A stretch of DNA of 54,291 nt from an uncultured Bacteroidales bacterium (GTDB lineage Bacteria > Bacteroidota > Bacteroidia > Bacteroidales > Paludibacteraceae): NCBI GenBank assembly GCA_946616535.1, contig CAMOJA010000009.1, forward strand, positions 1 through 54,291, given 5' to 3'. The notes beneath the pieces were generated by a model. The model saw only the letters and a list, made by a program, of their open reading frames with translations. It was not told where the DNA came from and did no database searches. The position numbers were made by a program, and so were the translations under genes. Of the stretch, positions 35,277 to 44,345 are shown in pieces; the stretch's first letter is position 1, and every line of letters starts with the position of its first letter.

Positions 35277-35637
35277 ATGGACACGATGACCCTTCAATAC
35301 ATCTCCTCCTTTATGTATGGCGGAGGTAGAGCGCAAGAATCCCCACGAACCTGAGTTTATCCAAGCTGTCAGTGAGGTTGTTCAATCCGTAGCACCCTAT
35401 GTTATGGCATACCCGTATTTGCGGGAACAAAAGATTCTTGAACGGATAGTTGAGCCGGAACGTGTTATTATGTTCCGTGTGCCGTGGGTGGATGATAATG
35501 GTGATATACAGATTAACCGCGGCTACCGATGTCCCTGCGGGCGATATCGGTGTAGGCGGCAGGGAGATAGGTTACCTCTTCGGACAATATAAGAGGATAC
35601 GGGATGAGTGGACAGGCACGCTAACGGGCAAATAAAC
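35277..35637 (+). pseudogene. gdhA: glutamate dehydrogenase remnant
   Basis: Three pieces of a hexameric glutamate dehydrogenase lie in order. The frame from ATG 35277 reads 'MDTMTLQYISSFM'. One base out of phase, from 35317, comes 'AEVERKNPHEPEFIQAVSEV' through 'RVPWVDDNGDIQINRGYR'. In a third phase 'TDVPAGDIGVGGREIGYLFG' runs to 'GTLTGK' and a stop. A 4-bp duplication (tatgtatg at about 35312-35319) explains the first shift. An internal deletion of about 80 codons, including the catalytic Lys region 'GGGKGGSDF', explains the second, with TACCGA shared at the joint. Some 250 C-terminal codons are missing. The promoter upstream still looks intact. Of the closest relatives I recall, the Clostridium symbiosum-type enzyme aligns best. 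Confidence 0.9.
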
Positions 35638-35768
35638 CCGTTACAGCAGTCGTTGACGGCAAAAACAGTAAAGCCTTAATTAAGCTTGATGAATAAATTA
35701 TTCGGAAGCGCAGCCGCCGACACTGCAGTCACGGCAGCGGTATCTCGGTCTCCCGGAATAAACTTCAG
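35638..35768. other. remnant-bearing spacer
   Basis: No gene is seen. A 22-codon stretch ending 'AVVDGKNSKALIKLDE' and a stop (to about 35694) may be a leftover of another gene, which I cannot identify. A trace of the 8-bp ggtctccc repeat lies at about 35744-35758. Confidence 0.4.
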
Positions 35769-37550
35769 CTAATATCCATATCCTTGGATGGAGTACGTCT
35801 TGTCGCCGCTTAGGATATAAACATTACCATTCCGGATGAGTTTCTGCGCAGGATTAGCCGGGTTTGCATAAACCGCCGGTGCTTCGGTAGGAGTATTATT
35901 GGCTTCATAGACAGCTTGCAACACAATTCCGTCCGTCAAATCGCCGGGCAGCACTCGCCATTTGAGGAACGTGAAGCCCTCAATACGCGGAGCGTGCGGC
36001 ACTTGCCATTTCTGCGCCTCCATGTAATAAAGCGAACTATCCTGTTTCAGATAACTTACTTGCACCGTCTGCTCCTCAAACTGCAGGTCGGTTGCCACAC
36101 CTATTATATTGATGAAATCGCACCAGACCGCTTTTGCTTGATAAAGGTCGATGTAGTCCATCGGCACATAGAGAATACAGGTCCGTTTGTTGACGTTATT
36201 TACCGTGCGCTCGGTGATCGTCTGCGGCGTATAAGCATAGTTGTGAATAGCCTGCAAAGCAGAGCAGTTATAGAACGCGTCCTGATTGATGGTTGTCACA
36301 GAGGATGGAATAACCACTTCCTCCAATGCCGTACAGCCTTCTAACACGCTGGTTGCCACGGTCTTAATACCCTGCGGAAACTCAAAATGCTTCAGGTTCG
36401 TGCAATACATGAATGCGCTTTGTCCGACGCTGGTCACGGTAGCCGGAATAGCGATACTGTCTATCTTCATGTACTTGCATAAGTATGCAGGAATCACTTG
36501 CACGCTGTCGCCGAACGTGAACGATGTCACGTGCGAATTTGTGCTATAGAACGGCGCGCTATCATCTGAACCGATTGTACAGTTCTTCGGTTTCCATACT
36601 ATCGTGGTCGTCGGATTTTCTTTAAAAGCCGCGTTTCCTATCGATGTAACTGTACTCGGAATAGTGATCTCCGTCAGCTTGCAGTTGTAGAACGCACGCA
36701 GACCGATACTCGTCAATCCTTCTTCCAAGTTCACGCTGCCTAATTTCGTGCAGCCGTAAAATGCATCTGCGCTAATAGTAGTCAAGGTCGCCGGTAATTC
36801 AATGGACTCCAACGAGGTACAGCCCTCCAAGAAACTGACAGGCAGTGTCTTTTGCGTTGCAGGCAAGTTAATGGATTTGAGGTTCGTGCAATTCATGAAA
36901 GCATACTGACCCAGTCTGTTGACCGAAGCCGGAAGCACGATTGTATCCAACAGGCTCATGTTCTTGCAGATATATGCCGGCACTACCTCTACGCCGTCCG
37001 CAAAAGTAAACGAGGTCACTTGCGAATTTGTGCTATAGAACGGCGCGCTATCATCTGAACCGATAGAGCAGTTTTTCGGTTTCCATACAATCGTAGTCGT
37101 CGGATTATCCTTGAAAGCGGAATTGCCGATAGAGGTAACCGTACTCGGAACAGTGATCTCTGTCAGCTTGCAGTTATAGAACGCACGCAGGTTGATGGTC
37201 GTCAGACCTTCTTCCAAGTTCACGGAGCCTAATTTCGTGCAGCCGTAGAAAGCATCCGTTCCGATAGTGGTGACGGATGTCGGCAGGGTCACGGATTGCA
37301 GGTTTGTCAGGCCCTCAAACGCACTTGTCCCGATACTCGTCACAGGATACGTGTAGTTGTTATAGGTCACGGACGCAGGGATAGTAACCGCCGTATATGC
37401 CGAATAGACGGACTTGTCCGAACTCTGGTCTTTGACGACTTGCGCGGTGGTCGAGCCCAATGAATAATACAGACCGTTCAGTTTGACGGTTTCGGCGAAA
37501 AGACTTGTCGCGCTTGCTATCAGCGCGATTAGAAACAAATGGCGTTTCAT
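35769..37550 (-). CDS. BspA-type leucine-rich-repeat surface protein with T9SS-like tail
   Basis: This 593-residue protein has a signal peptide ('MKRHLFLIALIASATSLFA') and a run of LRR_5 (BspA-type) repeats, with phrases such as 'IGTSAFEGLTNLQSVTLPTS', 'AFYNCKLTEITVPSTVTSIG' and 'FLEGCTSLESIELPATLTTI' (about 70-440). A block of about 163 residues is duplicated; at DNA level 36532 onward and 37021 onward share long identical stretches. After a short Ig-like part the end 'KLIRNGNVYILSGDKTYSIQ' resembles the Bacteroidales T9SS-type sorting tail, as in the 17341 protein. BspA-like proteins bind host or matrix components in several species; the ligand here is unknown. It has its own promoter. Confidence 0.88.
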   Translation of the reverse strand: MKRHLFLIALIASATSLFAETVKLNGLYYSLGSTTAQVVKDQSSDKSVYSAYTAVTIPASVTYNNYTYPVTSIGTSAFEGLTNLQSVTLPTSVTTIGTDAFYGCTKLGSVNLEEGLTTINLRAFYNCKLTEITVPSTVTSIGNSAFKDNPTTTIVWKPKNCSIGSDDSAPFYSTNSQVTSFTFADGVEVVPAYICKNMSLLDTIVLPASVNRLGQYAFMNCTNLKSINLPATQKTLPVSFLEGCTSLESIELPATLTTISADAFYGCTKLGSVNLEEGLTSIGLRAFYNCKLTEITIPSTVTSIGNAAFKENPTTTIVWKPKNCTIGSDDSAPFYSTNSHVTSFTFGDSVQVIPAYLCKYMKIDSIAIPATVTSVGQSAFMYCTNLKHFEFPQGIKTVATSVLEGCTALEEVVIPSSVTTINQDAFYNCSALQAIHNYAYTPQTITERTVNNVNKRTCILYVPMDYIDLYQAKAVWCDFINIIGVATDLQFEEQTVQVSYLKQDSSLYYMEAQKWQVPHAPRIEGFTFLKWRVLPGDLTDGIVLQAVYEANNTPTEAPAVYANPANPAQKLIRNGNVYILSGDKTYSIQGYGY

Positions 37551-37569
37551 ATAATTTCAGTTTTGCGTG

Positions 37570-37601
37570 CAAAAATAGATGATTTTATTGACTTATGCAA
37601 A
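37570..37601 (-). promoter_or_regulatory. Bacteroidetes-type promoter of the BspA-like gene
   Basis: TTTG (37598-37601) and TATTTTTG (37570-37577) are 20 bp apart on the minus strand, about 20 bp before the start codon. Confidence 0.8.
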
Positions 37602-37625
37602 TAAAAATGCAAATTTGAAAATAAA

Positions 37626-37657
37626 TTTGCGTAATCTAAATAATTTTTGTATTTTTG
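37626..37657 (+). promoter_or_regulatory. Bacteroidetes-type promoter of the PPIase-dnaG operon
   Basis: TTTG (37626-37629) and TATTTTTG (37650-37657) are 20 bp apart. The -7 box overlaps the earlier TTG of the first reading frame, so translation must begin downstream, at ATG 37677. Confidence 0.82.
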
Positions 37658-37676
37658 TGCGCTAAATTGTGGACTT

Positions 37677-38534
37677 ATGTATAATTCAACCCGTATTCAG
37701 CACATTACACTCTGCCTGCTCGCTGCCATAGCGATGGGCTCTTGCTCCCTCTTTACCCGCAAACATCAGAGCGGCGCCATCGTTGAAGTTTATAACCAAT
37801 ATCTATATGAGCATGACCTTGCTGCCGTGACTGCCGGGTTACATTGGGAGGACTCCGCTATTGCGGCTGAGAACTTTATTCGACAATGGGCGATAGAGAT
37901 ATTAGAAGCCGAAGAGGGGCGCAAAATAGCCGATGATGAGCTGAAAGAAATGGTAAAAGATTATCAGACTGCACTCTATAAATATTCCTATGAGCAGAAA
38001 TTGGTCAATCAACGAATGCCCAAGGACATAGAGGATAGTTTGGTCATCCGGTTTTACAATGAACACCCCGAGGAGTATGTTCTCAAGGAAAGCTTGGTCA
38101 AAGGGATTTTATTGACCCTGCCCAATGATGCACCGGATCTTAAAAAAGTCCGTAACTGGCTTGCCGAACCTAACGAGAAGAACTTAGAGGCTCTTGAGAA
38201 ATATGCTTATCGCAATGCCTCCGGATATGAACTCTTCTTGGACGAGTGGCGACAGGAACACCAATTGACCATCCTATTGCCCTTGGAAAACAATGATTTT
38301 ACGAAACTCCTCAAAACCAAGTCACAAATAGAGTTGCACGACTCCATATCTACCTATATATTGCACGTAACCGATAAAGTCCTAAAAGGCGAAACAATGC
38401 CGATTGAGTATGCGCGACCACAAATAGAGGCCATCTTATTGGCTGAAAGGCAAGTGACATATCTTCACGAAGAACGAAATAAATTATATGACGAAGCACT
38501 CCGTTTTAAGAAAATCAAACGCTATGACCGTTAA
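37677..38534 (+). CDS. lipoprotein of the envelope PPIase operon (PpiC/SurA-like companion)
   Basis: From ATG 37677 the product has 285 residues. A lipoprotein signal ends in 'LLAAIAMGSC', followed by a mainly helical protein with Glu/Lys-rich coils ('EGRKIADDELKEMVKDYQTA', 'DEALRFKKIKRY'). I see no complete parvulin active-site domain. The resemblance is to the small peptidyl-prolyl-isomerase-like lipoprotein that often sits just before surA-like genes in Bacteroidales. The frame extends 10 codons upstream, but that part overlaps the promoter -7 box. Its end overlaps the next gene by 11 bp, so a joint role as periplasmic chaperone pair is likely. Confidence 0.75.
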   Translation: MYNSTRIQHITLCLLAAIAMGSCSLFTRKHQSGAIVEVYNQYLYEHDLAAVTAGLHWEDSAIAAENFIRQWAIEILEAEEGRKIADDELKEMVKDYQTALYKYSYEQKLVNQRMPKDIEDSLVIRFYNEHPEEYVLKESLVKGILLTLPNDAPDLKKVRNWLAEPNEKNLEALEKYAYRNASGYELFLDEWRQEHQLTILLPLENNDFTKLLKTKSQIELHDSISTYILHVTDKVLKGETMPIEYARPQIEAILLAERQVTYLHEERNKLYDEALRFKKIKRYDR

Positions 38535-39876
38535 ACGCCTACTTTTGGGGATGCTTTTTATCCCCCTATGGGTTTGTGCCCAAGATAATATCATCGACGA
38601 AGTTATCTGGATAGTGGGGGACGATGCCATTTACCGCTCAGAGATAGAAGAAGAGCGGCTCCGTGCACAATATGAGGGGCAACAAATACACGGTGACCCC
38701 TACTGCTTTATCCCTGAACAGATTGCTATTCAGAAACTCTTCTTGCATCAAGCGGAACTTGACTCTATCGTTGTGTCCGAATCGACTGTCAGCCACCAAG
38801 TGGATATGCAGATGGATTACTACATCTCCCAGATTGGCTCTCGCGAAAAAATGGAGGAATATTTCCGCAAACGCTCTGCCGATATTCGGGAGGAGTTGAT
38901 GAACAATGTGCGGAATCAAATGATTATCCAGCAGATGCAGTCCAAGCTGACTTCTAACATCTCACCGACCCCTGCGGAGACAAGGCGTTACTATGAGTCA
39001 CTACCGAAGGATTCGCTGCCGACCATTCCTGCACAAGTAGAGGTACAGATAGTGTCCATTGAGCCCCCTATTCCCCAAGCTGAAACAGAGCGAATCAAAT
39101 CCCAACTGCGTGAGTTCACCGAGCGCATTAACAACGGGGCTTCCTTTGCCATGCTGGCTCGCCTTTATTCAGAAGATGTCGAGTCTGCTAAGAGAGGCGG
39201 GGAATTAGGTTTCGTAGGGCGCGGACAGTTGGTGCCGGAGTTCGCCAATGTAGCTTTTAATCTCACGGACCCTAATCGTGTCTCCCGTATCGTCCAATCC
39301 GAGTACGGCTACCACATCATACAACTCATAGAGAAGAAAGGTGACCGTATCAACTGCAGGCATATATTGATGCGTCCCCGCGTGTCGTATGCCGACAAAG
39401 AGAAGGCAATCCTGAAATTGGATTCCCTGCGCGAGCAGATTATCGCAGGGGAATTGCCTTTCGAACGCGCTGTGGGCATGTTCTCGGAGGACAAGAATAC
39501 CGTCATGAACGCCGGTTTGATGACCAACCCTAATACAGGGTCTTCTAAATTTGAGTATCAAGATTTACCTTCAGAGGTTGCTAAACAAATCTACAATATG
39601 CAAGTGGGCGACATCTCCGAGCCGTTCATTATGATGGATGAAAGCAAGAATAAGGAGGTTTGCTGTATCGTCAAACTGAAGGATAAAACCGATGTGCATA
39701 AGGCCAATATGGAAAATGACTTTCAGGTTTTGCGCAAAATGCTGATTGAGAAGCGTTCTGCTGAGTTTATCGATTCATGGATCCGGAAGAAACAAAAAGA
39801 AGTATATATCCACATTGACCCTAAATGGGCAGGGTGTGATTTTGAGTACCCCAATTGGATTCATCAAGAAGAGTGA
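38524..39876 (+). CDS. SurA-like periplasmic peptidyl-prolyl isomerase
   Basis: From ATG 38524 the product has 450 residues with a signal peptide ('MTVKRLLLGMLFIPLWVCA'). A SurA-type N-terminal helical domain follows ('DEVIWIVGDDAIYRSEIEEE'). Two parvulin-type rotamase domains come next: the first with 'FAMLARLYSEDVESAKRGGE' and 'FANVAFNL', the second starting 'RINCRHILMRPRVSYADKE'. It would assist folding of outer-membrane proteins. The start was chosen over an earlier one at 38488 because it yields the signal peptide. Its TGA overlaps the GTG of the next gene. Confidence 0.9.
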   Translation: MTVKRLLLGMLFIPLWVCAQDNIIDEVIWIVGDDAIYRSEIEEERLRAQYEGQQIHGDPYCFIPEQIAIQKLFLHQAELDSIVVSESTVSHQVDMQMDYYISQIGSREKMEEYFRKRSADIREELMNNVRNQMIIQQMQSKLTSNISPTPAETRRYYESLPKDSLPTIPAQVEVQIVSIEPPIPQAETERIKSQLREFTERINNGASFAMLARLYSEDVESAKRGGELGFVGRGQLVPEFANVAFNLTDPNRVSRIVQSEYGYHIIQLIEKKGDRINCRHILMRPRVSYADKEKAILKLDSLREQIIAGELPFERAVGMFSEDKNTVMNAGLMTNPNTGSSKFEYQDLPSEVAKQIYNMQVGDISEPFIMMDESKNKEVCCIVKLKDKTDVHKANMENDFQVLRKMLIEKRSAEFIDSWIRKKQKEVYIHIDPKWAGCDFEYPNWIHQEE

Positions 39877-41528
39877 GCAAATCATTATTCACCATAGTAT
39901 TGACCCTCTTTGTCTTGAGCATCGCCGCTGAGGATCTGGTGTATCTGGAGCATAGCGAGACTTTGTCCTTTGACGAGCAGGCCTATCCGGGTGCGCAGTT
40001 GCTGGTGGGAAATGTTATATTCAGGCATGACTCGGCGCTGATGTACTGTGATACCGCCTACTTTTATGAGAGCCAAAACACCCTTCACGCCTATGGCCAT
40101 GTCCGTATGGTGCAAGGCGACTCGGTCAAAGGGTACGCCCGCAAGATGTTCTACAATGGGGAAACTAAGTTTGCCCGTTTTATAGGTAATGTACGCCTGT
40201 ACCGCAACGCCGATACGCTACTGACAGATACATTAAACTACAATCGCGCAGCCGGTTATGCCTACTATACCTGCGGAGGGACGCTTAAAGACAGCCTCAA
40301 TGTCATGACGTCGCATATCGGCAATTACAACACCAAAACGTCCCAAGCGCGTTTTACGGGAGAGGTGCATTTAGTGAACCCTAAATTCACGCTTGAGACG
40401 GAACTATTAGACTATAACACCAAAACCAAAATCGCTGATTTAGTAGCGCCCACAGATATCCTTTACGAGGAAGAAACAACCATTTATACCAGCCGGGGAA
40501 CCTATAACACGGATACCGAAGAATCCGTATTGCTCAATCGTTCTGTCGTACATAATCAAAACGGCATACGGATGACGGGAGACACTATCTATTACGACAA
40601 GAAGGTCGGCTATGGCCGTATTCACGGGGCGATGGAAATGATAGACAGTACCAACTATACGACCCTCTATGGCGATTATGGCGAAATGAAAGAGGAGCAC
40701 AACCGCGGCTATGCTACCGGCAAAGCCTTAATGGAAGAGTGGGGTGACTCGCTCCACCATGCCTATACGCACGCCGATACCCTTTTTACAGAAGATGTAC
40801 CGACTAACGATACCGCCTTTCGCCGCATTCGGGCGTATTACGGTGTAAGGATGTACCGCTATGATTTTCAGGCGGTATGTGACTCGTTAGTTTATACGAC
40901 AGAAGACTCCGTTATCACGCTATACCAAGAGCCGCGGTGTTGGAATGAGAACAACCAGATGTCAGCTGATACCATTCGGGTATATATAGTCAATGACGCA
41001 GTCGATCATATTCACGGAAAGGGGTCAGCATTAGCGGTGAGAGAGTCCTCGTCCGATTACTACGATCAGATGGCGGGCAAAGAGATATTCGCCTACATAG
41101 TGGACGGAGAAATGCGCCAATTAGATGTCAATGGCAATGCCGAAACCATTTATTATCCCCAAGAAGAACAAGCAGACTCGACCGCTGCGCCCGAATATCT
41201 CGGTATGAACAGAACCATCTGCTCCCATGTCCGTTTCTTCTTGGAAAATGAGGAAATAGATCACGTTCTCTTCACATCTGAGACTACCGGAGTTATGTAT
41301 CCCTTAGACCAAATACCTCCCGGTGAAGACCGGCTCAGCGGGTACTTCTGGGCAGAACAAGAACGCCCGACTTCGCCGATGGATGTACTCAATCCTACCC
41401 GCAGATTGGAGCGGCCTTCTACCGCCACCAAGAGTGCTGCTGATGTCGTAGAAGAGGACTCGGAAGCCGTCAGAACCGCTAAAGAAAACCGTAAAGCCAA
41501 AATAAAAGAACGTAATAAAGCACATTAA
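39873..41528 (+). CDS. OstA/LptA-like protein, lipopolysaccharide transport
   Basis: Read from GTG 39873 the product has 551 residues. The signal 'SKSLFTIVLTLFVLSIAAE' is followed by repeated OstA-type beta-jellyroll strands ('ALMYCDTAYFYESQNTLHAY', 'ARKMFYNGETKFARFIGNVR', 'LVNPKFTLETELLDYNTKTK'). LptA/LptD N-domains with this pattern form the periplasmic lipopolysaccharide bridge. GTG overlaps the preceding stop as GTGA; a TTG six codons upstream (39855) is possible but spoils the spacing. The C-terminal 60 residues are charged and probably disordered. Whether it serves LptA or another OstA role is not clear. Confidence 0.85.
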   Translation: MSKSLFTIVLTLFVLSIAAEDLVYLEHSETLSFDEQAYPGAQLLVGNVIFRHDSALMYCDTAYFYESQNTLHAYGHVRMVQGDSVKGYARKMFYNGETKFARFIGNVRLYRNADTLLTDTLNYNRAAGYAYYTCGGTLKDSLNVMTSHIGNYNTKTSQARFTGEVHLVNPKFTLETELLDYNTKTKIADLVAPTDILYEEETTIYTSRGTYNTDTEESVLLNRSVVHNQNGIRMTGDTIYYDKKVGYGRIHGAMEMIDSTNYTTLYGDYGEMKEEHNRGYATGKALMEEWGDSLHHAYTHADTLFTEDVPTNDTAFRRIRAYYGVRMYRYDFQAVCDSLVYTTEDSVITLYQEPRCWNENNQMSADTIRVYIVNDAVDHIHGKGSALAVRESSSDYYDQMAGKEIFAYIVDGEMRQLDVNGNAETIYYPQEEQADSTAAPEYLGMNRTICSHVRFFLENEEIDHVLFTSETTGVMYPLDQIPPGEDRLSGYFWAEQERPTSPMDVLNPTRRLERPSTATKSAADVVEEDSEAVRTAKENRKAKIKERNKAH

Positions 41529-41530
41529 CT

Positions 41531-43531
41531 ATGCCTATTCCGCGAGATGTCATTGACCGTATTTATGCGACCGCTAAGGTAGAAGAGGTTGTCGGAGATT
41601 ATGTTACGCTCAAGAAAAAGGGTGCTAACTTATGGGGATTATGCCCGTTTCACAACGAGAAAACTCCTTCTTTCTCCGTTAGCCCCTCCAAAGGTATTTA
41701 TAAATGTTTTGGCTGCGGCAAGGCGGGGAATGCCGTTAATTTTGTAGCCGAGATGGAACAATGTTCATACCCCGAAGCTATCAAACGTGTTGCCGCCAAA
41801 TATCATATTGAAGTGCCGGAGCGTGAATTGACCGCGGAGGAACAACAACGGCAGGATGACCGTGAGTCCATGTTCATCGTCAATGAGTTTGCCTCCAAGT
41901 GGTTTCAAGACCAACTCTGGAATACAGATGAGGGCAGGGCGGTCGGGCTCAAGTATTTCATTGAACGCGGGCTGCATGAAGATACCATTAAGAAATTCCA
42001 ATTAGGCTATTCCCCTGAGCGTGGCAATAAACTCACTGAGGCCTTAAAGAAGAAAGGCTTTTTAGAGAAATATATCATCAATGACCCTAACACAAACCTC
42101 GGTACCGGTTTGACCGGTCGTAGTGAAGACGGCAGACTCTATGACCGCTTCCGCGATAGGGTGATTTTTCCCGTTCATACCGTCTCTGGTAAGACAGTCG
42201 CTTTTGCCGGTCGCATATTACGTAAGAAAGACAACACGGGCAAATATGTCAATTCGCCCGACTCCATCATCTACTCTAAATCCCGTGAGCTATACGGACT
42301 TTTTTTAGCCAAACAGGCTATATCCAAAGCGGATTTATGCTATCTCGTAGAAGGGCAAATGGATCTTATCTCCATGTACCAAGCCGGTATTCAAAATGTG
42401 GTTTGTTCCGGCGGTACCGCGCTCACTAAACAGCAGATACAGCTTATTCACCGCTTTACGGGCCATATAACAGTCATCTATGATGGCGATGCTGCGGGAA
42501 TCCATGCCGCTTTACGGGGCATAGATATGTTTTTAGAAGAGAACTTTGATGTTAAGGTAGTTTTACTCCCGGAAGGCGAAGACCCCGATTCGTTCTGCAG
42601 AAGCCATAATGCGTCCGATTTCATCGAATATATTCGGACACACCAGACGGATTTTATTCGCTTCAAAACCCAATTACTGAAAGAGCAGGCTGCCGATGAC
42701 CCGCATAAGCGTTCTGAACTTATCAAGGATATTATCGCTTCTATCGCTCTTATCCCGGATGTCATTACCCGGCAGGTGTACATCAAAGACACCTCTGACC
42801 GGATGCAAATCAATGCTCAATACCTAACCCGCGAGGTAGCCCGCCTTCGACATGAGAAATGGCAAGAAAAAGAGAAACAGCAAGAGCAGGAAAAGCAACA
42901 AGAGACGGAGCAACAACAGCATGACATTGCTACCAATCAAAATGAGACTTTACCCATTGAGGAAAACGCCAATGCTATTTTGCTATCTAATTTCCGCAAC
43001 TTGATACAAATGCTTGTCCGTAATGGAGAACAGATTGTTTTTGTCGATGAAAACGGACAGAATATTACTGTAGGAGATTATATATTAAGTCAGCTTAAGC
43101 TTGATCAAATACAGGCCCCGACACCTATCTATGCCAAAATAATCGATGAATACGAGAAACACTGTCATGATGAGGGTTTTTCCGCAGCATCTTTCTTCAA
43201 GTTTCACGAAGACCCTGCCATCAATTCCCTTGCCATCGAACTGATAGCTGACCAGTACCAGCTGAGTAATCTCTACCGCGAGAAAGACCCTAAAAAAGCG
43301 CGTATGACCCAATCTGCTGAACAATTAGCCGCCATGGTTATACGTTTAGTGCTCGAACTGAAATACACTATTATTAACCTTCGTTTGGATGATTTGGACT
43401 TACGCTTGCGTGAAGCACAAGAGAAAGGAGATGAACATCTTATGATGGAATTGCTTAAGATTCAGCCACAACTCTTTGATGCGCGGAACCAAATTAGCAA
43501 GGAATTAGGCGATAGGCTTATTTTTACATAG
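41531..43531 (+). CDS. dnaG: DNA primase
   Basis: This 666-residue primase makes RNA primers at the replication fork. The CHC2 zinc ribbon is intact (Cys38, His41, Cys59, Cys62). The catalytic core has 'FGLSYSPE'-like 'FQLGYSPERGNKLTEALKKK', the Toprim Glu in 'CYLVEGQMDLISM' (about 275) and the Asp pair in 'ITVIYDGDAAGIHAALRG' (about 315). A Gln/Glu-rich linker (about 440-470) leads to a C-terminal helicase-binding domain (about 480-666). The gene starts 2 bp after the OstA-like gene. Length is normal for Bacteroidetes. Confidence 0.97.
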   Translation: MPIPRDVIDRIYATAKVEEVVGDYVTLKKKGANLWGLCPFHNEKTPSFSVSPSKGIYKCFGCGKAGNAVNFVAEMEQCSYPEAIKRVAAKYHIEVPERELTAEEQQRQDDRESMFIVNEFASKWFQDQLWNTDEGRAVGLKYFIERGLHEDTIKKFQLGYSPERGNKLTEALKKKGFLEKYIINDPNTNLGTGLTGRSEDGRLYDRFRDRVIFPVHTVSGKTVAFAGRILRKKDNTGKYVNSPDSIIYSKSRELYGLFLAKQAISKADLCYLVEGQMDLISMYQAGIQNVVCSGGTALTKQQIQLIHRFTGHITVIYDGDAAGIHAALRGIDMFLEENFDVKVVLLPEGEDPDSFCRSHNASDFIEYIRTHQTDFIRFKTQLLKEQAADDPHKRSELIKDIIASIALIPDVITRQVYIKDTSDRMQINAQYLTREVARLRHEKWQEKEKQQEQEKQQETEQQQHDIATNQNETLPIEENANAILLSNFRNLIQMLVRNGEQIVFVDENGQNITVGDYILSQLKLDQIQAPTPIYAKIIDEYEKHCHDEGFSAASFFKFHEDPAINSLAIELIADQYQLSNLYREKDPKKARMTQSAEQLAAMVIRLVLELKYTIINLRLDDLDLRLREAQEKGDEHLMMELLKIQPQLFDARNQISKELGDRLIFT

Positions 43532-43577
43532 CTTCGGTATAAATGGTGCATGGTAAATAGCAAATAGTACATAATAT

Positions 43578-44345
43578 ATGTTGTTCAACGAAATTGTATA
43601 TGGTCCTATCCACTCGCGACGCTTAGGCACGTCGTTAGGTATCAATGTGATGCCCTCATTCTCGAAACTCTGTACTTTCGACTGCGTCTATTGTGAGTTA
43701 GGTTGGAACACACCGAATAATCATCCGCTCCTGCCGACGAGGGCAGAGATTCGAGAGGCATTGCGCCTCAAACTGCTTTCCCTCTCCGAGCAGGCTATTC
43801 AACCGGATGTACTTACTTTCAGCGGCAATGGGGAACCTACTCTACATCCGGAGTTTGAGGGAATAATCGCTGACACCTGTACTTTGAGGGACCAATACTG
43901 CCCGCCTGCCAAAGTAGCCGTACTCTCTAATTCTACCCAATTGGCGCGCGAGGATGTGATACGGGCATTGAAACAGTGTGATAGCAGGATTCTCAAATTA
44001 GATAGTGCCATAGATGAAACGATGCGGGCTATAGATCAACCGCTCAATAAGGACTTGACAGTTGAGCAAATCGTGCGCAATATCGCTGTATTTAACGGGG
44101 ATTTTACATTACAGACTTGCTTCCTTAGAGGAAGTCATAATGGTATTACAATTGACAATACAACTCCTGAAGAAGTGTCAGCATGGTATAAGGTCGTTGA
44201 GCAACTGCACCCGGCGCAAATTATGATTTATGTCATTGACCGAGCCACACCATGTCCGACTCTCGAGAAAATCAGTCGTGAGCAGATGGATGCTATCGCT
44301 CAACCACTGAGAGATAAAGGTTTTTCTATTTCTGTCTCGGCATGA
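43578..44345 (+). CDS. radical SAM protein
   Basis: This 255-residue protein carries the [4Fe-4S] motif C32-x3-C36-x2-C39 in 'KLCTFDCVYCELGW', and 'FSGNGEPTLHPEF' (about 78) as the SAM-binding GGE-type motif. The opening 'EIVYGPIHSRRLGTSLGINV' is typical of a widespread but uncharacterised radical SAM family related to wyosine-type enzymes. The substrate is unknown. It ends in an ATGA overlap with the glycosyltransferase that follows. It lies 46 bp after dnaG and is probably part of the same transcript. Confidence 0.88.
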   Translation: MLFNEIVYGPIHSRRLGTSLGINVMPSFSKLCTFDCVYCELGWNTPNNHPLLPTRAEIREALRLKLLSLSEQAIQPDVLTFSGNGEPTLHPEFEGIIADTCTLRDQYCPPAKVAVLSNSTQLAREDVIRALKQCDSRILKLDSAIDETMRAIDQPLNKDLTVEQIVRNIAVFNGDFTLQTCFLRGSHNGITIDNTTPEEVSAWYKVVEQLHPAQIMIYVIDRATPCPTLEKISREQMDAIAQPLRDKGFSISVSA

